64,000 nucleotides of DNA from Alkalihalobacterium chitinilyticum. Its GTDB lineage: Bacteria; Bacillota; Bacilli; Bacillales; Bacillaceae_F. The stretch is from the NCBI RefSeq assembly GCF_029028005.1, contig NZ_JAOTPO010000018.1, forward strand, positions 1-64,000, given 5' to 3'. Position 1 is the stretch's first letter, and each line of letters starts with the position of its first letter. The translations under genes were made by a program, and so were the position numbers. The notes below the pieces were generated by a model. That model saw only the letters and a program-made list of their open reading frames with translations. It was not told where the DNA came from and did not search any database. Positions 35,263 to 44,593 of this stretch are shown here, piece after piece.

Positions 35263-35769
35263 ATGTTAAGTGATAAACTGTTAAATGCATTAAATGAACA
35301 AATGAATTTTGAGTTTGAATCAGCACATACATATATGGCAATGGCAGCTTGGTGTTCAGCACAAAGCTTAGATGGCTTTGCGAATTTCTTTCTAGTTCAA
35401 GCAGAAGAAGAACGTTTTCACGCAATGAAATTTTACAACTACATTAACGATCGCGGAAAACGTGCAATTATTACTGGATATGAGACACCGAAAAATGATT
35501 TTGATACCATATTAGATGTGTATCAAGCAGGCTATGCTCATGAACAATTAGTGACAAAAAACATTTATAAACTTTCAGATATTGCAATGGACGAGCGTGA
35601 GCATGCAACGATACAATTTTTAAAATTCTTCTTAGATGAGCAAGTAGAAGAAGAAGCGATGTTTGATAACATTATTGAAAAATTGAAACGAATTCAAAAT
35701 GATAATAATGCCTTATTTATGTTAGATGATGAATTTTCGAGACGAACGTTTACTCCGGAAGAAAACTAA
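35263..35769 (+). CDS. Ferritin (non-haem iron storage)
   Basis: A 168-residue four-helix bundle. Ferroxidase ligands are visible as EFESAHTYMAM (Glu in helix A), QAEEERFHAMKFY (ExxH in helix B) and the QFLKFFLDEQVEEEAM segment of helix D. Length matches bacterial FtnA. It stores iron as a mineral and protects against Fenton chemistry. ATG 35263 follows AGGAGGCG; an earlier in-frame start is less well placed. No Fur box was identified. Confidence 0.93.
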   Translation: MLSDKLLNALNEQMNFEFESAHTYMAMAAWCSAQSLDGFANFFLVQAEEERFHAMKFYNYINDRGKRAIITGYETPKNDFDTILDVYQAGYAHEQLVTKNIYKLSDIAMDEREHATIQFLKFFLDEQVEEEAMFDNIIEKLKRIQNDNNALFMLDDEFSRRTFTPEEN

Positions 35770-35786
35770 GAGTCATATATAATTTG

Positions 35787-35904
35787 AAAAAGCTGTCTTA
35801 TGAGTGATTAGCCCAACCCAACTACAAAGGTGGTCCTACTTATTTTTTAAAGTAGTTATCATTGCCATTGGGTGCTAGTTTATAACGATAAGGCAGCTTT
35901 TTTG
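35787..35904 (+). terminator. Structured terminator after ferritin
   Basis: AAAAAGCTGTCTTAT on the left is complementary to ATAAGGCAGCTTTTTT on the right; the loop between (about 85 bases) carries its own GGG/CCC pairing. The T-run at the end marks a terminator that can serve both directions. Confidence 0.65.
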
Positions 35905-35907
35905 TCC

Positions 35908-36267
35908 TTATTCGATTGGATGCTTCAATTTTTTATTAACCAGTGAAATTAAATCTTCAACATCCTGGCAACTTACTAACTCTCTTTTGTGGATGAAAAG
36001 TTCAGCATCATTCTGATTTCGCAAATAAGCACACGGATATTCAACAGTTGGCAACTCTTTGGGGAGATCATCTAAATGATAAAATATAACAGGAAATGGA
36101 AGTGACTGAATATACTTTTTCCACCTTCCCTTCATACTAACCGTACCGTACGTAATCGCACATAGGTGACATGGGTAAGTATCAGGAGAAGTCCATTTAT
36201 GAATCGAGTCCAATACGCCATTCCATAACCCGCTCTTTGCATGGTAAACAAAAATTAATTCTTTCAT
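35908..36267 (-). CDS. Conserved protein of unknown function with CHLC motif
   Basis: A 119-residue soluble protein. Residues 1-20 (KELIFVYHAKSGLWNGVLDS) and the CHLCAITYG motif are typical of a small conserved family seen in Bacilli and Bacteroidetes whose function is unknown. The two cysteines and the histidine could bind metal or be redox active. AGGGGG precedes the ATG. It converges on ferritin from the other side. Confidence 0.7.
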   Translation of the reverse strand: MKELIFVYHAKSGLWNGVLDSIHKWTSPDTYPCHLCAITYGTVSMKGRWKKYIQSLPFPVIFYHLDDLPKELPTVEYPCAYLRNQNDAELFIHKRELVSCQDVEDLISLVNKKLKHPIE

Positions 36268-36486
36268 CCTTTCCCCCTATCGAGATGTCTTTCATTTTAT
36301 TTTATAGTTCTTATATTAATACATCTGAATGGTAATTTCCCCATTAAGAACTTATGTGTTTTCTTTTTCCTCAATGATTGAGGCTATTCCTTATATATTG
36401 TAAGCATTGAACAGTAACTAAGATAACCTTCACATATTTTCCATATAACGAGGGAAACTAGAAAAAACAGAATGTGGAGGAAGAAC

Positions 36487-38034
36487 ATGACAATGAATTT
36501 TGAAAATAACAATCACCAATTACCGAGATTTCCAGAACCGTATTGGCGTGACGAAATCAATTTCCCTTCTTTTTCACCGTTAAGAGAAAATATATCTGCA
36601 GACGTAGGAATAGTAGGAGCTGGAATTACAGGGATTACTCTAGCTTATTTATTAAGTCAAGCCGGGTTAAAAATAGCATTAATTGATGCTGGCGTGATAC
36701 TTAATGGAACAACTGGACATACGACGGCGAAGGTTACAGCACAACATGGCGTCATTTATGATGAATTCATCGGGAACTTGGGTGAAGAAAAAACGAAATT
36801 ATACTACCATGCCAATGAGCAAGCCCTTGCATTTATTAAAAATACGGTTGACTCTTTAAAGATCGATTGTGACTTTAAGGAACAAGATGCATACATATAC
36901 ACAAATTCCGAGCAAGAATTAAACAAACTGGAGAAAGAAGCAAAAGCCTACGAACAACTTGGAATTCCAGGGGCGCTCTTAGATTCGATGCCTTTACAGC
37001 TCCCAATGAAAAAAGCACTAGTGATGAGAAACCAAGCTCAGTTTCATCCGATTAAATACTTGCTGCCACTTGTTGAAGAAATTCAAAAGGCTGGGGGACA
37101 GATCTACGAAAATACAACTGCTGTAAATATTGAGGAGGAAGATCAACCGAAAATCATTACAAGAAATGGGCAATACATTGCATGCAAATATGCTGTATCT
37201 TGCTCACATTTTCCTTTTTATGATGGAATGGGTTTTTACTTTGCAAGAATGCACCCTGAACGGTCATATATCGTTGCTGTAAAATCGGAACAGCCGTACC
37301 CTGGAGGAATGTACATCACCTCTGAATCACCGACTCGATCTGTTCGCTCAACGCCGATCGGTAATGAAGAGCTTCTGCTATTAAGTGGAGATGGACATAA
37401 AACAGGTAAAGGTGTCAATACGATCAAACATTATGAAGCACTTGCACAGTTTGGAAAGGACGTATTAGGGGTAACGGACATTCGTTATCGTTGGTCTGCT
37501 CAAGATTTATACACGTTGGATAAAGTTCCGTATGTCGGGCCAATTACATCAACGAAAGAAAACATTCTCGTCGCAACAGGGTATCGTAAATGGGGAATGA
37601 CAAACAGTACAGCTGCAGCCATGATGTTAAAAGATTTAATTTTAGAAGGAAGACATCTGTACGAAGACATTTTTACACCATCACGTTTCAATGCAGACCC
37701 GAGCATTAAGGAACTCGTGAAAAAGAATGCCGATGTCGCTGTTGAGTTAGTGAAAGGTAAGCTCGAACGTGTCGACAAGTTCCCTGAAGACGTAAAAAAG
37801 GGAGAAGGTACGCATGTGAAGGTCGATGGAAAGAAAGCCGGTGCTTATCGTGATGAAGATGGAAAGCTTCACTGTGTCGATACAACATGTACGCATATGG
37901 GCTGTGAAGTGGAATGGAATGATGGAGACCGCACGTGGGATTGTCCGTGTCATGGTTCAAGGTTTTCTATTGAAGGTGATGTGATTGAAGGACCGGCCGA
38001 TCAACCATTAAAGAAACTAGCAGTTGATGAATAA
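36487..38034 (+). CDS. FAD-dependent oxidoreductase with C-terminal Rieske domain (YhfW-like)
   Basis: A 515-residue two-domain enzyme. The N-terminal D-amino-acid-oxidase-type FAD domain has GIVGAGITGITLAY at residues 41-54 and GTTGHTTAKVT. The C-terminal 100 residues form a Rieske [2Fe-2S] domain with ligands C468, H470, C486 and H489 (CTHMGC and CPCHGS). The same fusion is YhfW in Bacillus subtilis. Substrate unknown; the Rieske centre should carry electrons to or from FAD. ATG 36487 follows GGAGGAAG. A terminator follows. Confidence 0.92.
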   Translation: MTMNFENNNHQLPRFPEPYWRDEINFPSFSPLRENISADVGIVGAGITGITLAYLLSQAGLKIALIDAGVILNGTTGHTTAKVTAQHGVIYDEFIGNLGEEKTKLYYHANEQALAFIKNTVDSLKIDCDFKEQDAYIYTNSEQELNKLEKEAKAYEQLGIPGALLDSMPLQLPMKKALVMRNQAQFHPIKYLLPLVEEIQKAGGQIYENTTAVNIEEEDQPKIITRNGQYIACKYAVSCSHFPFYDGMGFYFARMHPERSYIVAVKSEQPYPGGMYITSESPTRSVRSTPIGNEELLLLSGDGHKTGKGVNTIKHYEALAQFGKDVLGVTDIRYRWSAQDLYTLDKVPYVGPITSTKENILVATGYRKWGMTNSTAAAMMLKDLILEGRHLYEDIFTPSRFNADPSIKELVKKNADVAVELVKGKLERVDKFPEDVKKGEGTHVKVDGKKAGAYRDEDGKLHCVDTTCTHMGCEVEWNDGDRTWDCPCHGSRFSIEGDVIEGPADQPLKKLAVDE

Positions 38035-38058
38035 GAATAAAGTAAATAACGAAAGAAG

Positions 38059-38093
38059 CAAAAAAACACAGTCTAGCGATTGTGTTTTTTGTT
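38059..38093 (+). terminator. Terminator of the Rieske oxidoreductase gene
   Basis: CAAAAAAACACA (38059-38070) pairs with TGTGTTTTTTG (38081-38091). Confidence 0.85.
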
Positions 38094-38264
38094 TTGGCGT
38101 GTGAAAAAGGGAATTTAGATATAGACGTCGAAATCACTTATCTAACAAAAAGGTAAAAAAGTCATACAGACGCATACACTGTAGTTTTGGATCGTTTTTG
38201 GCATAAACAGAGTCAAGGCAAAGTAAAGGCTGATGGAACATGACAAATATACAGGGGTGATTGA

Positions 38265-39764
38265 ATGTCTGACATCTATAAAAATAACGATGCTCTAGGG
38301 ATGGCTGAGCTAGTAAGAACAAAGCAAGTTCAACCAAAAGAGCTATTAGAAGAAGCGATACAAGTAATCGAAGAGCAAAACCCTGCATTAAACGCAGTAA
38401 TCCATAAAATGTATGAACAAGCAGAGGCAGCGATAGAAAATAATGAATGGACTGGTCGATTTGCTGGAGTGCCAATGCTTTTAAAAGATATAACGCAAGA
38501 AATTGAAGGGGAACCGATTACTTCTGGTTCAAAAGCATTTCGTTCATACCGTGCGAAAAAAGATAATGAATTTGTGAGAAGAGTTCGAAATACAGGTGCT
38601 GTTTTTTTAGGCGTAACAAATACACCAGAATTTGCATTAATGGGAATTACAGAACCTGCCTATCATGGACCAACAAGAAACCCATGGAACTTAAACTATA
38701 CTCCAGGTGGCTCAAGCGGCGGTTCAGGGGCAGCTGTTGCTGCAGGTATGGTCCCTATGGCAGGCGCCAATGATGGTGGCGGATCCATTCGCATTCCGGG
38801 AGCTTATTGTGGTCTTTTTGGTTTGAAACCGACGAGAGGACGTACACCGGCTGGGCCGATATTCGGCAGACACTGGCAAGGAGCATCTTCTGATCATGTA
38901 TTAACTAAATCAGTCCGTGACAGTGCTGCGATGCTAGATGAGGTACACGGATTGGAAAAAGGAGCTGCCTTTTATGCACCGCCTTTTGACGGAAGCTACC
39001 TGGACTGTGTCAATCAACCGGTTGCTAAAAAACTTAAAATTGCGTTCACCACAGAATCACCTCTAGGGACTGAGGTTCACCCAGAGTGTGTAGAGGCTGT
39101 TTTAAAGGCAGTAAAACTTCTTGAAGAGATGGGGCATTTTGTTGAAGAACAGGGTGCGCCAGTAGACGGCAGGAAAATTGCAACTGGTTATTTAACGATG
39201 TATTTTGGAGAAGTTGCTGCAACCCTTTCGTCATTAGAAGACGTTTTAGGACGCAAAGCTAAAAGTAGTGACGTAGAACCCCAGACTTGGTTATTAGGTT
39301 TACTGGGTCGAGCAACGACTGCAGAAGAGTTCGTGTTAAGCTTAAGAGAATGGGATAAGGCAGCTTTTGCAATGGAAGCGTTCCATGAAACGTATGATTT
39401 ATATATAACCCCAACTACTGCATTTCCTCCTGCAAAAATTGGTGAACTAGAACCGAAACCGATGGAAAAGTTATTAATTAATGCGATTGGTTCAATTGGC
39501 TTAGGTGGTTTGCTTAAGAAGACAGGCATGGTCGATCAGATTGCTGAGCAAAGTTTAATGCGAACGCCTTTTACTCAACTTGCCAATTTAACGGGCCAAC
39601 CTGCGATGACTGTACCATTGCATATGACGAAGGACGGGTTACCATGTGGTGTTCAATTTATAGCAGCAAGAGGAAAAGAAGACCTCCTATATCAACTAGC
39701 AGGAGAATTGGAGCAAACCGATATATGGATCGATGCAAGACAGTTGATGAAAGAAAAAAGCTAA
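38265..39764 (+). CDS. Amidase (amidase signature family)
   Basis: A 499-residue Ser-cisSer-Lys hydrolase. The triad is readable as Lys74 (PMLLKDI), Ser150 (PGGSSGGSG) and Ser174 ([10 protein letters not shown]). The length is as in GatA-like amidases and 6-aminohexanoate-cyclic-dimer hydrolase-type enzymes, but there is no gatB or gatC nearby, so this is a stand-alone amidase. AGGGGTGA precedes the ATG. The long flexible C-terminus and [13 protein letters not shown] segment are typical of the family. Confidence 0.9.
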   Translation: MSDIYKNNDALGMAELVRTKQVQPKELLEEAIQVIEEQNPALNAVIHKMYEQAEAAIENNEWTGRFAGVPMLLKDITQEIEGEPITSGSKAFRSYRAKKDNEFVRRVRNTGAVFLGVTNTPEFALMGITEPAYHGPTRNPWNLNYTPGGSSGGSGAAVAAGMVPMAGANDGGGSIRIPGAYCGLFGLKPTRGRTPAGPIFGRHWQGASSDHVLTKSVRDSAAMLDEVHGLEKGAAFYAPPFDGSYLDCVNQPVAKKLKIAFTTESPLGTEVHPECVEAVLKAVKLLEEMGHFVEEQGAPVDGRKIATGYLTMYFGEVAATLSSLEDVLGRKAKSSDVEPQTWLLGLLGRATTAEEFVLSLREWDKAAFAMEAFHETYDLYITPTTAFPPAKIGELEPKPMEKLLINAIGSIGLGGLLKKTGMVDQIAEQSLMRTPFTQLANLTGQPAMTVPLHMTKDGLPCGVQFIAARGKEDLLYQLAGELEQTDIWIDARQLMKEKS

Positions 39765-39808
39765 TTGGACAGACTGACCGTGGTTTGTCAGTTGATCCAA
39801 TTAGCTTT
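39757..39808. terminator. Bidirectional terminator between amidase and kapB
   Basis: AAAGCTAATTGGA (39757-39769) pairs with TCCAATTAGCTTT (39796-39808), with an inner CTGAC/GTCAG stem. The amidase gene and kapB converge on it. Confidence 0.85.
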
Positions 39809-39823
39809 GTGTAGATATAGATC

Positions 39824-40207
39824 CTATTTAAAATAATCTTTTTCTAATGAATGGAGCAATTCCATCGATTTCTTGGCCCAGTCACTGCCATCTTCTTCAA
39901 GCTTTGTATATTGCTTTTGTAAAGCTTCCTTTAGGGACTCTTCGTAAGCAGGAACTTCTCCGTCATAAGGTTTGACATATACCGCAGGGATGTTTGTTTG
40001 CTCTCGGTGGGCTAATGCTCTGCGTTCGTGAAACAAGGCAACATCTGTTTCTTTTGGGTTATGTAAGTCACCTTGATCAGGATGCTTAAGAACGGCTAAG
40101 ACTCTTACAACGTACTGTGAGGGTCTGATGTTCGTAATTTCCCCGATGTATTTGCCTGTTTTATAAATACCTGTGACCTTTTGACCCATTTCTAATTGAT
40201 TTTCCAT
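39824..40207 (-). CDS. kapB: Kinase-associated protein B (KapB)
   Basis: A 127-residue protein closely resembling Bacillus subtilis KapB (128 residues), with the segments YKTGKYIGEI, VLKHPDQGDLHNP, FHERRALAHREQTNIP, VKPYDGEVP and the end LHSLEKDYFK. KapB is needed for KinB signalling into the sporulation phosphorelay. In Bacillus subtilis it lies beside kinB; here a KinB-like kinase is about 10 kb away. ATG 40207 follows GAAAGGTG. No signal peptide or lipobox is seen despite the family name 'lipoprotein'. Confidence 0.92.
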   Translation of the reverse strand: MENQLEMGQKVTGIYKTGKYIGEITNIRPSQYVVRVLAVLKHPDQGDLHNPKETDVALFHERRALAHREQTNIPAVYVKPYDGEVPAYEESLKEALQKQYTKLEEDGSDWAKKSMELLHSLEKDYFK

Positions 40208-40350
40208 GACAAACACCTTTTCTTTCTTTTTTACTAATGATATCATATCTAAGGGCTTTGTTCGAAGAATACATAACAGACCTAAATCATCTCATAATAC
40301 CCTTAGTATGAACGAGCTGTTACTTAAGGATAATGTTATATTTTAACAAC

Positions 40351-40392
40351 AAAAAGTGATAGTGGATGTACTTTAGTCTATCGCTTTTTTAT
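40351..40392 (+). terminator. Terminator-like hairpin upstream of the DUF2187 gene
   Basis: AAAAAGTGATAG (40351-40362) pairs with CTATCGCTTTTTT (40378-40390), 12 bp with one G-U pair and a T-run, about 65 bases before the next gene. No gene precedes it on this strand after kapB (opposite strand), so it may be an attenuator or end a short RNA. Confidence 0.65.
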
Positions 40393-40457
40393 TCATCGTG
40401 TGGGCAGAATGTTTACAAGTAAAGGGGAAATACTTTAATAAAAAGGGGGAAATTGAA

Positions 40458-40655
40458 ATGACAGAGGAACAACAAGAACCACATGTTAATATCGGTGATA
40501 TCATTCAAATTAATAAGGGAACAGAAAAGGGCGAGCAAGCAAAAGTAATTGCTGTTTATACGAATTCTGTAGCCGTTGAATTAAACAGAAAAGAAAAGAA
40601 TGGAAACTTGGCCCGAACTGTAATTAATCATAGTAAATATGAAGTGAAATCATAA
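40458..40655 (+). CDS. DUF2187 family protein (YkvS-like)
   Basis: A 65-residue protein with a KOW/SH3-like beta-barrel pattern: VNIGDIIQINKGTEKGEQAKVIAVYTNSVAVEL (shortened) is typical of DUF2187 proteins. ATG 40458 follows AAAAAGGGGG. Function unknown. A terminator follows. Confidence 0.85.
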   Translation: MTEEQQEPHVNIGDIIQINKGTEKGEQAKVIAVYTNSVAVELNRKEKNGNLARTVINHSKYEVKS

Positions 40656-40665
40656 TTCAACGACT

Positions 40666-40699
40666 GAAAGCAGCAACGTACAATAGCGTTGCTGCTTTC
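40666..40699 (+). terminator. Terminator of the DUF2187 gene
   Basis: A perfect 13-bp stem: GAAAGCAGCAACG (40666-40678) with CGTTGCTGCTTTC (40687-40699). It may also serve the convergent minus-strand gene. Confidence 0.8.
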
Positions 40700-40712
40700 T
40701 GCATTGTGTATT

Positions 40713-41183
40713 CTATAGTGGCTTAAATCCTTCTTCATCTAAATACGCGGTTGCCTCACCATAAGAATTGAATGTCCCATCTAAGTTTAAACCGGCATAC
40801 ACATTCCACATCTCATCTTCGTACATAAGGGTCAATGTTTGCTTATCACGATTGATCCATGTTTCTTCATTAGCTTCAACAAGTAATTCCTCTTCCGTAT
40901 TTGGTTCACTACTAAGGATAGTGATCGATTGCTTAATAATATCCTTCAATTCATCAGATGTGAAATCACGAATATTGACCATTCCTTTTTGGTCAGTAGA
41001 ATACCCTTTCACTTTTCCGATATATACAAAGCCATTTCCATTAGGGTGGAGATGATAAACGACATTCTTCTTATCGCTCTGGCTTTCCTCGTATTGAAAG
41101 TTCACTCGTCCAAGCGAAACATCTTTTCTTTTTAATTGATCAAATGACTCAATAATAGCTAATTTTTCTTCAAAGGTTAACAT
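40713..41183 (-). CDS. Conserved protein of unknown function (156 aa)
   Basis: A soluble, acidic protein with no signal peptide. ATG 41183 follows TTGGAGG; an ATG 11 codons upstream has no ribosome site. Segments NGFVYIGKVKGY and DEMWNVYAGLNLDGTFNSYG suggest a beta-rich fold. No family recognised with confidence. Confidence 0.7.
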   Translation of the reverse strand: MLTFEEKLAIIESFDQLKRKDVSLGRVNFQYEESQSDKKNVVYHLHPNGNGFVYIGKVKGYSTDQKGMVNIRDFTSDELKDIIKQSITILSSEPNTEEELLVEANEETWINRDKQTLTLMYEDEMWNVYAGLNLDGTFNSYGEATAYLDEEGFKPL

Positions 41184-41335
41184 AGTGCCTCCAAGTTTTA
41201 TATGTAGTTTGTCCATTATAGCATATCCATTTCCTTATTATAAAAAAACAGGAAGAAGCCATAAATGGTGTATGGTTTCCAACAAAAAAGAGAAACTTAA
41301 TTTTGAAAAATACTTATTTGGAGGTACTACTATTT

Positions 41336-41971
41336 ATGAAACGATTACAGTTTGTTCTCGTTGCAGTTGTACTTATGGCTTCACTTTTTTCTGTACAACC
41401 TTCCGCGGACGCACAAATTAAAATGTTTAAAGAACCCCCTTTCTCTCACTACAAAGTATCACGTGGTGATACATTCTGGTTTATCGCCCAACGTTATGGG
41501 TTAGATTACCAAGAATTAATGAGACTCAATCCTGATGTAGAGCCAAGAAATATGCACGTTGGTGAAGTTATTCGTTTAAAACCTGATGCGGCTCATCATA
41601 GTGCATTTGAAGATCAAGTGGCAGCACTCGTTAATCAGGAAAGACAAAAAAATGGTTTAAGACCGCTTCAGCACCGCGCGGATGTGAAACATGTTGCTCA
41701 TAAAAAAGCGGAAGACTTAATCAACTCGAATTACTTTGCACATAACAGTCCGAACTATGGTACACCGTTTGATATGTTAAGAACATTTGGAGTCAGCTAT
41801 CGTTCAGCTGGAGAAAATATCGCAAAAGGTCAAAGAACACCACAAGAAGTAATGAATGCATGGATGAATTCACCGGGGCACCGTCAAAATATCTTAAACC
41901 CTAACTTTGACACGATTGGAGTAGGCTTCTATCACGGTGCATGGGTACAAATGTTTATTCAAGCAAGATAA
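41336..41971 (+). CDS. Secreted LysM plus CAP/SCP domain protein (YkwD-like)
   Basis: A 211-residue exported protein. Residues 1-27 are a signal peptide ending SADA. A LysM module follows at about 39-82 (YKVSRGDTFWFIAQRYGLDY). Residues 93-211 form a CAP domain with VNQERQKNGLRPL, AHNSPNYGTPFD, AGENIAKG and SPGHRQNILNPNF, including the His and Glu of the CAP cavity. YkwD-type proteins are common in sporulating Bacilli; function is unclear. ATG 41336 is chosen for the signal peptide; the AGGAGG-like site is about 10 bases upstream. Confidence 0.9.
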   Translation: MKRLQFVLVAVVLMASLFSVQPSADAQIKMFKEPPFSHYKVSRGDTFWFIAQRYGLDYQELMRLNPDVEPRNMHVGEVIRLKPDAAHHSAFEDQVAALVNQERQKNGLRPLQHRADVKHVAHKKAEDLINSNYFAHNSPNYGTPFDMLRTFGVSYRSAGENIAKGQRTPQEVMNAWMNSPGHRQNILNPNFDTIGVGFYHGAWVQMFIQAR

Positions 41972-41978
41972 TATAATG

Positions 41979-42020
41979 GATGAGAGGCTAATCCTAACTT
42001 GGATTAGTCTCTATTTATTT
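41979..42020 (+). terminator. Terminator of the LysM-CAP gene
   Basis: GAGAGGCTAATCC pairs with GGATTAGTCTC with one or two bulged bases and is followed by TATTTATTT. Confidence 0.65.
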
Positions 42021-42187
42021 GAGCATTCGTATACTATGTTAAATGAGACAAGTATTCAGTTAGCTTTCTGTCCAAACAAGGAGCAACAATCTTTGGGGGT
42101 AGGCTTATTTTTTTAAAAAAAGTTCGAAATTTCCTATTCTTCCAAATCTGTGTTACAATTAGGTTTACTTTGAAAGGGTGATGTGTA

Positions 42188-42394
42188 ATGAAAAGTTATA
42201 CTATTCAATTGCTTGAAATGGTCAAGGGATCGAAGAGGGCAATTTCTTACGAAGGAGCTGCTAAGAAGTTAAAAGCGAGTAACCCGCAACTCAAAGATAC
42301 AAGTAATAATACACTCGTTACCAAAAAGGTTTTAGAGATGCTAGTGGAACGAGGTCAACTTAAGAAAAACAAAACTGGTAATTATAAATTTTGA
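42188..42394 (+). CDS. Small basic protein of unknown function (68 aa)
   Basis: A basic, helical product with the order QLLEMVKGSKRAISYEG...NNTLVTKKVLEMLVERGQLKK, which has the rhythm of a winged-helix domain. AAAGGGTGA precedes the ATG. No family recognised. Nucleic-acid binding would be a reasonable guess from its charge and pattern, but is unproved. Confidence 0.6.
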   Translation: MKSYTIQLLEMVKGSKRAISYEGAAKKLKASNPQLKDTSNNTLVTKKVLEMLVERGQLKKNKTGNYKF

Positions 42395-42503
42395 TTGATC
42401 TGAATATGAAGCTAATGTATTAAGAGAGACATATAACTTAGGTTATAAGGTGTCTCATAAAGTTTGCGAGGCTATTATAAACAGCTCATATTGAAATAAT
42501 ATA

Positions 42504-42534
42504 CAAAGACAACCACTCCTGTGGTTGTCTTTTG
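42504..42534. terminator. Terminator between the small gene and the protease
   Basis: CAAAGACAACCAC (42504-42516) pairs with GTGGTTGTCTTTTG (42521-42534) around TCCT. In the minus direction it lies just past the protease stop. Confidence 0.85.
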
Positions 42535-42536
42535 AA

Positions 42537-43511
42537 TTAGGCGGTTTGAGGATCAGATGTTAGTACGTTATCTAATGATTGGATCGCTGAATAAAGTAAA
42601 AGTAGGCCGTTTCCTTCTGCGCATTTATTATATCCGAGTGGAACTGTACGCCGAATTAATTGTGCATAGATCTCAGGCTCTGATAGTTTTCTCCCAAAAT
42701 CTTCTTCGCTAATCTTAATTAACAGTGCAATTGCCCCAGTCACATGGGGAGTAGCCATGGAAGTACCTGATAAACGAGCATAGTTATTATCAAGGTATGT
42801 TGAAAGGATATTAACACCTGGAGCAACTAAGTCAATTTCATCGTTTGTATTCGTAAAGGAAGCTAAATTACGGCTGAAATCGACGGCACCTACTTGTACT
42901 ACCTCTGGATAGTAACCTGGATAAGCTCGTTGGAATGTATCTTCTTTTCCATCACCGTCATTTCCAGCAGCACATACGACAATAATTTCGTGGCGGATCG
43001 CTTCCTTGATAGCTTCGTGGAGCAATGGAATATCATGAGGACCGCCTAGTGACATTGAGATGACTCTTACTTTTTCACCGTTAAGCCCCTCCCAATGAAT
43101 GGCATAGTGAATAGCGTTAATGATCCAATCATATTTTCCACCACCAGTGCCTGAAAGAACTTTTAATATTAAGAGGTCAGCTTTGGGAGCAACCCCAACT
43201 ACGCCCCCATCATTTAGAGAGGCAGCTATTGTTCCTGCCACATGTGTTCCGTGTCCATTGTTATCGCTATAGTTTTCCGGATCCCCGCTGTAATCGGTTG
43301 TGAAATTAAAGCCATCAATAATACGCTCTTGTAAATCTGGATGGTCCATTTGACACCCAGTATCTAAAACAGCAATTACAATGTGTTCTCCTTGAGCCTT
43401 GTCCCATATTTGCGGGGCCTCAACCATAACGACTCCTTTTGGAACTTTTTCTTCCGCATAATTAAATACCGCTTCTACTTGAAATGGAATTAATCGGACT
43501 TCAGAGCTCAT
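42537..43511 (-). CDS. Intracellular subtilisin-type serine protease (ISP)
   Basis: A 324-residue subtilase with no signal peptide. The catalytic triad is Asp50 ([13 protein letters not shown]), His87 ([10 protein letters not shown]) and Ser251 ([10 protein letters not shown]). Residues 7-10 are LIPF, the LIPY/F motif of the short N-terminal extension by which intracellular subtilisins are kept inactive until cleaved. ISPs are the main cytoplasmic proteases of stationary-phase Bacilli. ATG 43511 follows GAGGAGGAG; an ATG 21 codons earlier lacks a site. It is divergent from the PlcR-like regulator, 178 bp away, so quorum control is likely (inference). Confidence 0.93.
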   Translation of the reverse strand: MSSEVRLIPFQVEAVFNYAEEKVPKGVVMVEAPQIWDKAQGEHIVIAVLDTGCQMDHPDLQERIIDGFNFTTDYSGDPENYSDNNGHGTHVAGTIAASLNDGGVVGVAPKADLLILKVLSGTGGGKYDWIINAIHYAIHWEGLNGEKVRVISMSLGGPHDIPLLHEAIKEAIRHEIIVVCAAGNDGDGKEDTFQRAYPGYYPEVVQVGAVDFSRNLASFTNTNDEIDLVAPGVNILSTYLDNNYARLSGTSMATPHVTGAIALLIKISEEDFGRKLSEPEIYAQLIRRTVPLGYNKCAEGNGLLLLYSAIQSLDNVLTSDPQTA

Positions 43512-43689
43512 GGAACTCCTCCTCTTCATACAAATTTGTAAACGAATACTTATACGAAGCAATTTATAGTACATGGAATTTTTTTGTCTAGATTACATAT
43601 TTAAACTTTTATGAAATGAAATTACCATTGGCTCATTGTCTATTCATCGTATCGTTAGTAAAATGAAAATAAAGCTGATGGTGGTGAAT

Positions 43690-44571
43690 ATGGAAACGAT
43701 ACAAGTTGGAAAAGCCATTAGAGATTTAAGGAATTATTTGCGACTGTCTCAAAAAGAGTTAGCTGAAGGAATTTGCACTCAATCTCTGATCAGTCAAATT
43801 GAAGGTGGCGATGTTTCGCCGTCTGCAGATGTGCTTTATAAGATAGCTAATCGATTTGGAGTCGATATTAATTATTTTTTTGATATAACGGATTGTCCAC
43901 GATTAGATTATGTGCAAGAAGTTTTCTTCCAAATCCGCCAAGAAGTAAGAAAGCGAAATTACAGGTCGGTTTCAAAGATGATTGAGAGTGAGATGTCAAA
44001 CCCCTTATTTCAAACAAAGGTAAATCAACAGTTTATGCTATGGCATCGAGCTATTTGTTTGTTCTATATTCATGGTGAGGCTCGTAAGTCTCTTGATCTG
44101 TTAAAACAAGCGATTGAACTTACTGATACAACATCTAAGAACTTTTCGGAGAGGCAAATTGAGATTTTAACGAGTACTGCAATTATTTACAGTGAAATCG
44201 GAGATTTTAAAAATTCCATCTCGTATTATGAAATGGCACTGTTTCATCTAAAAAAGCGACCGGTTGTCCAAGATAAAAGTATAAAAATAAGAATTCTATA
44301 CAATTATGCAAAGACGCTAACAACTACCCGTGACTACCAGGGTTCTTTAGATCAAGTCAACCGAGGAATTAAGTTGTGCATCGAACATGAAATCATGTGT
44401 TTATTTGGTGAGTTACATTTTCAAAAAGGAAAGAATTTGATTGGCTTAGACTTTATACAAAAAGGAATACAGTATTTAGAGAAAGCCATGTTGATATTTG
44501 AGTTAGAAGGAAACGAACCATTTGCAACGATTGTGAGCAATGAAATAATCACTTATACGAATGTTGGATGA
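43690..44571 (+). CDS. PlcR-like RNPP family quorum-sensing regulator (HTH plus TPR)
   Basis: A 293-residue regulator. Residues 6-62 form an XRE-type helix-turn-helix (AIRDLRNYLRLSQKELAEGI, then SLISQIEGGDVSPSADVLYK). The remainder is made of TPR-like helical hairpins, e.g. IYSEIGDFKNSISYYEMAL and YNYAKTLTTTRDYQGSLDQV. Length, HTH and the last segment resemble PlcR (285 residues), whose TPR domain binds the peptide PapR. ATG 43690 follows GGTGGTG. It is divergent from the subtilisin gene and convergent with a toxin-like and a PapR-like peptide gene. Confidence 0.85.
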   Translation: METIQVGKAIRDLRNYLRLSQKELAEGICTQSLISQIEGGDVSPSADVLYKIANRFGVDINYFFDITDCPRLDYVQEVFFQIRQEVRKRNYRSVSKMIESEMSNPLFQTKVNQQFMLWHRAICLFYIHGEARKSLDLLKQAIELTDTTSKNFSERQIEILTSTAIIYSEIGDFKNSISYYEMALFHLKKRPVVQDKSIKIRILYNYAKTLTTTRDYQGSLDQVNRGIKLCIEHEIMCLFGELHFQKGKNLIGLDFIQKGIQYLEKAMLIFELEGNEPFATIVSNEIITYTNVG

Positions 44572-44593
44572 ACAGCAAACCACCCCGCAACAA

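Noticed and set aside
43512-43689. PlcR box (TATGnAnnnnTnCATA) upstream of the protease or regulator
   Set aside because: I looked for it here and in 45012-45257 and found no match at the needed positions; a different operator may be used.
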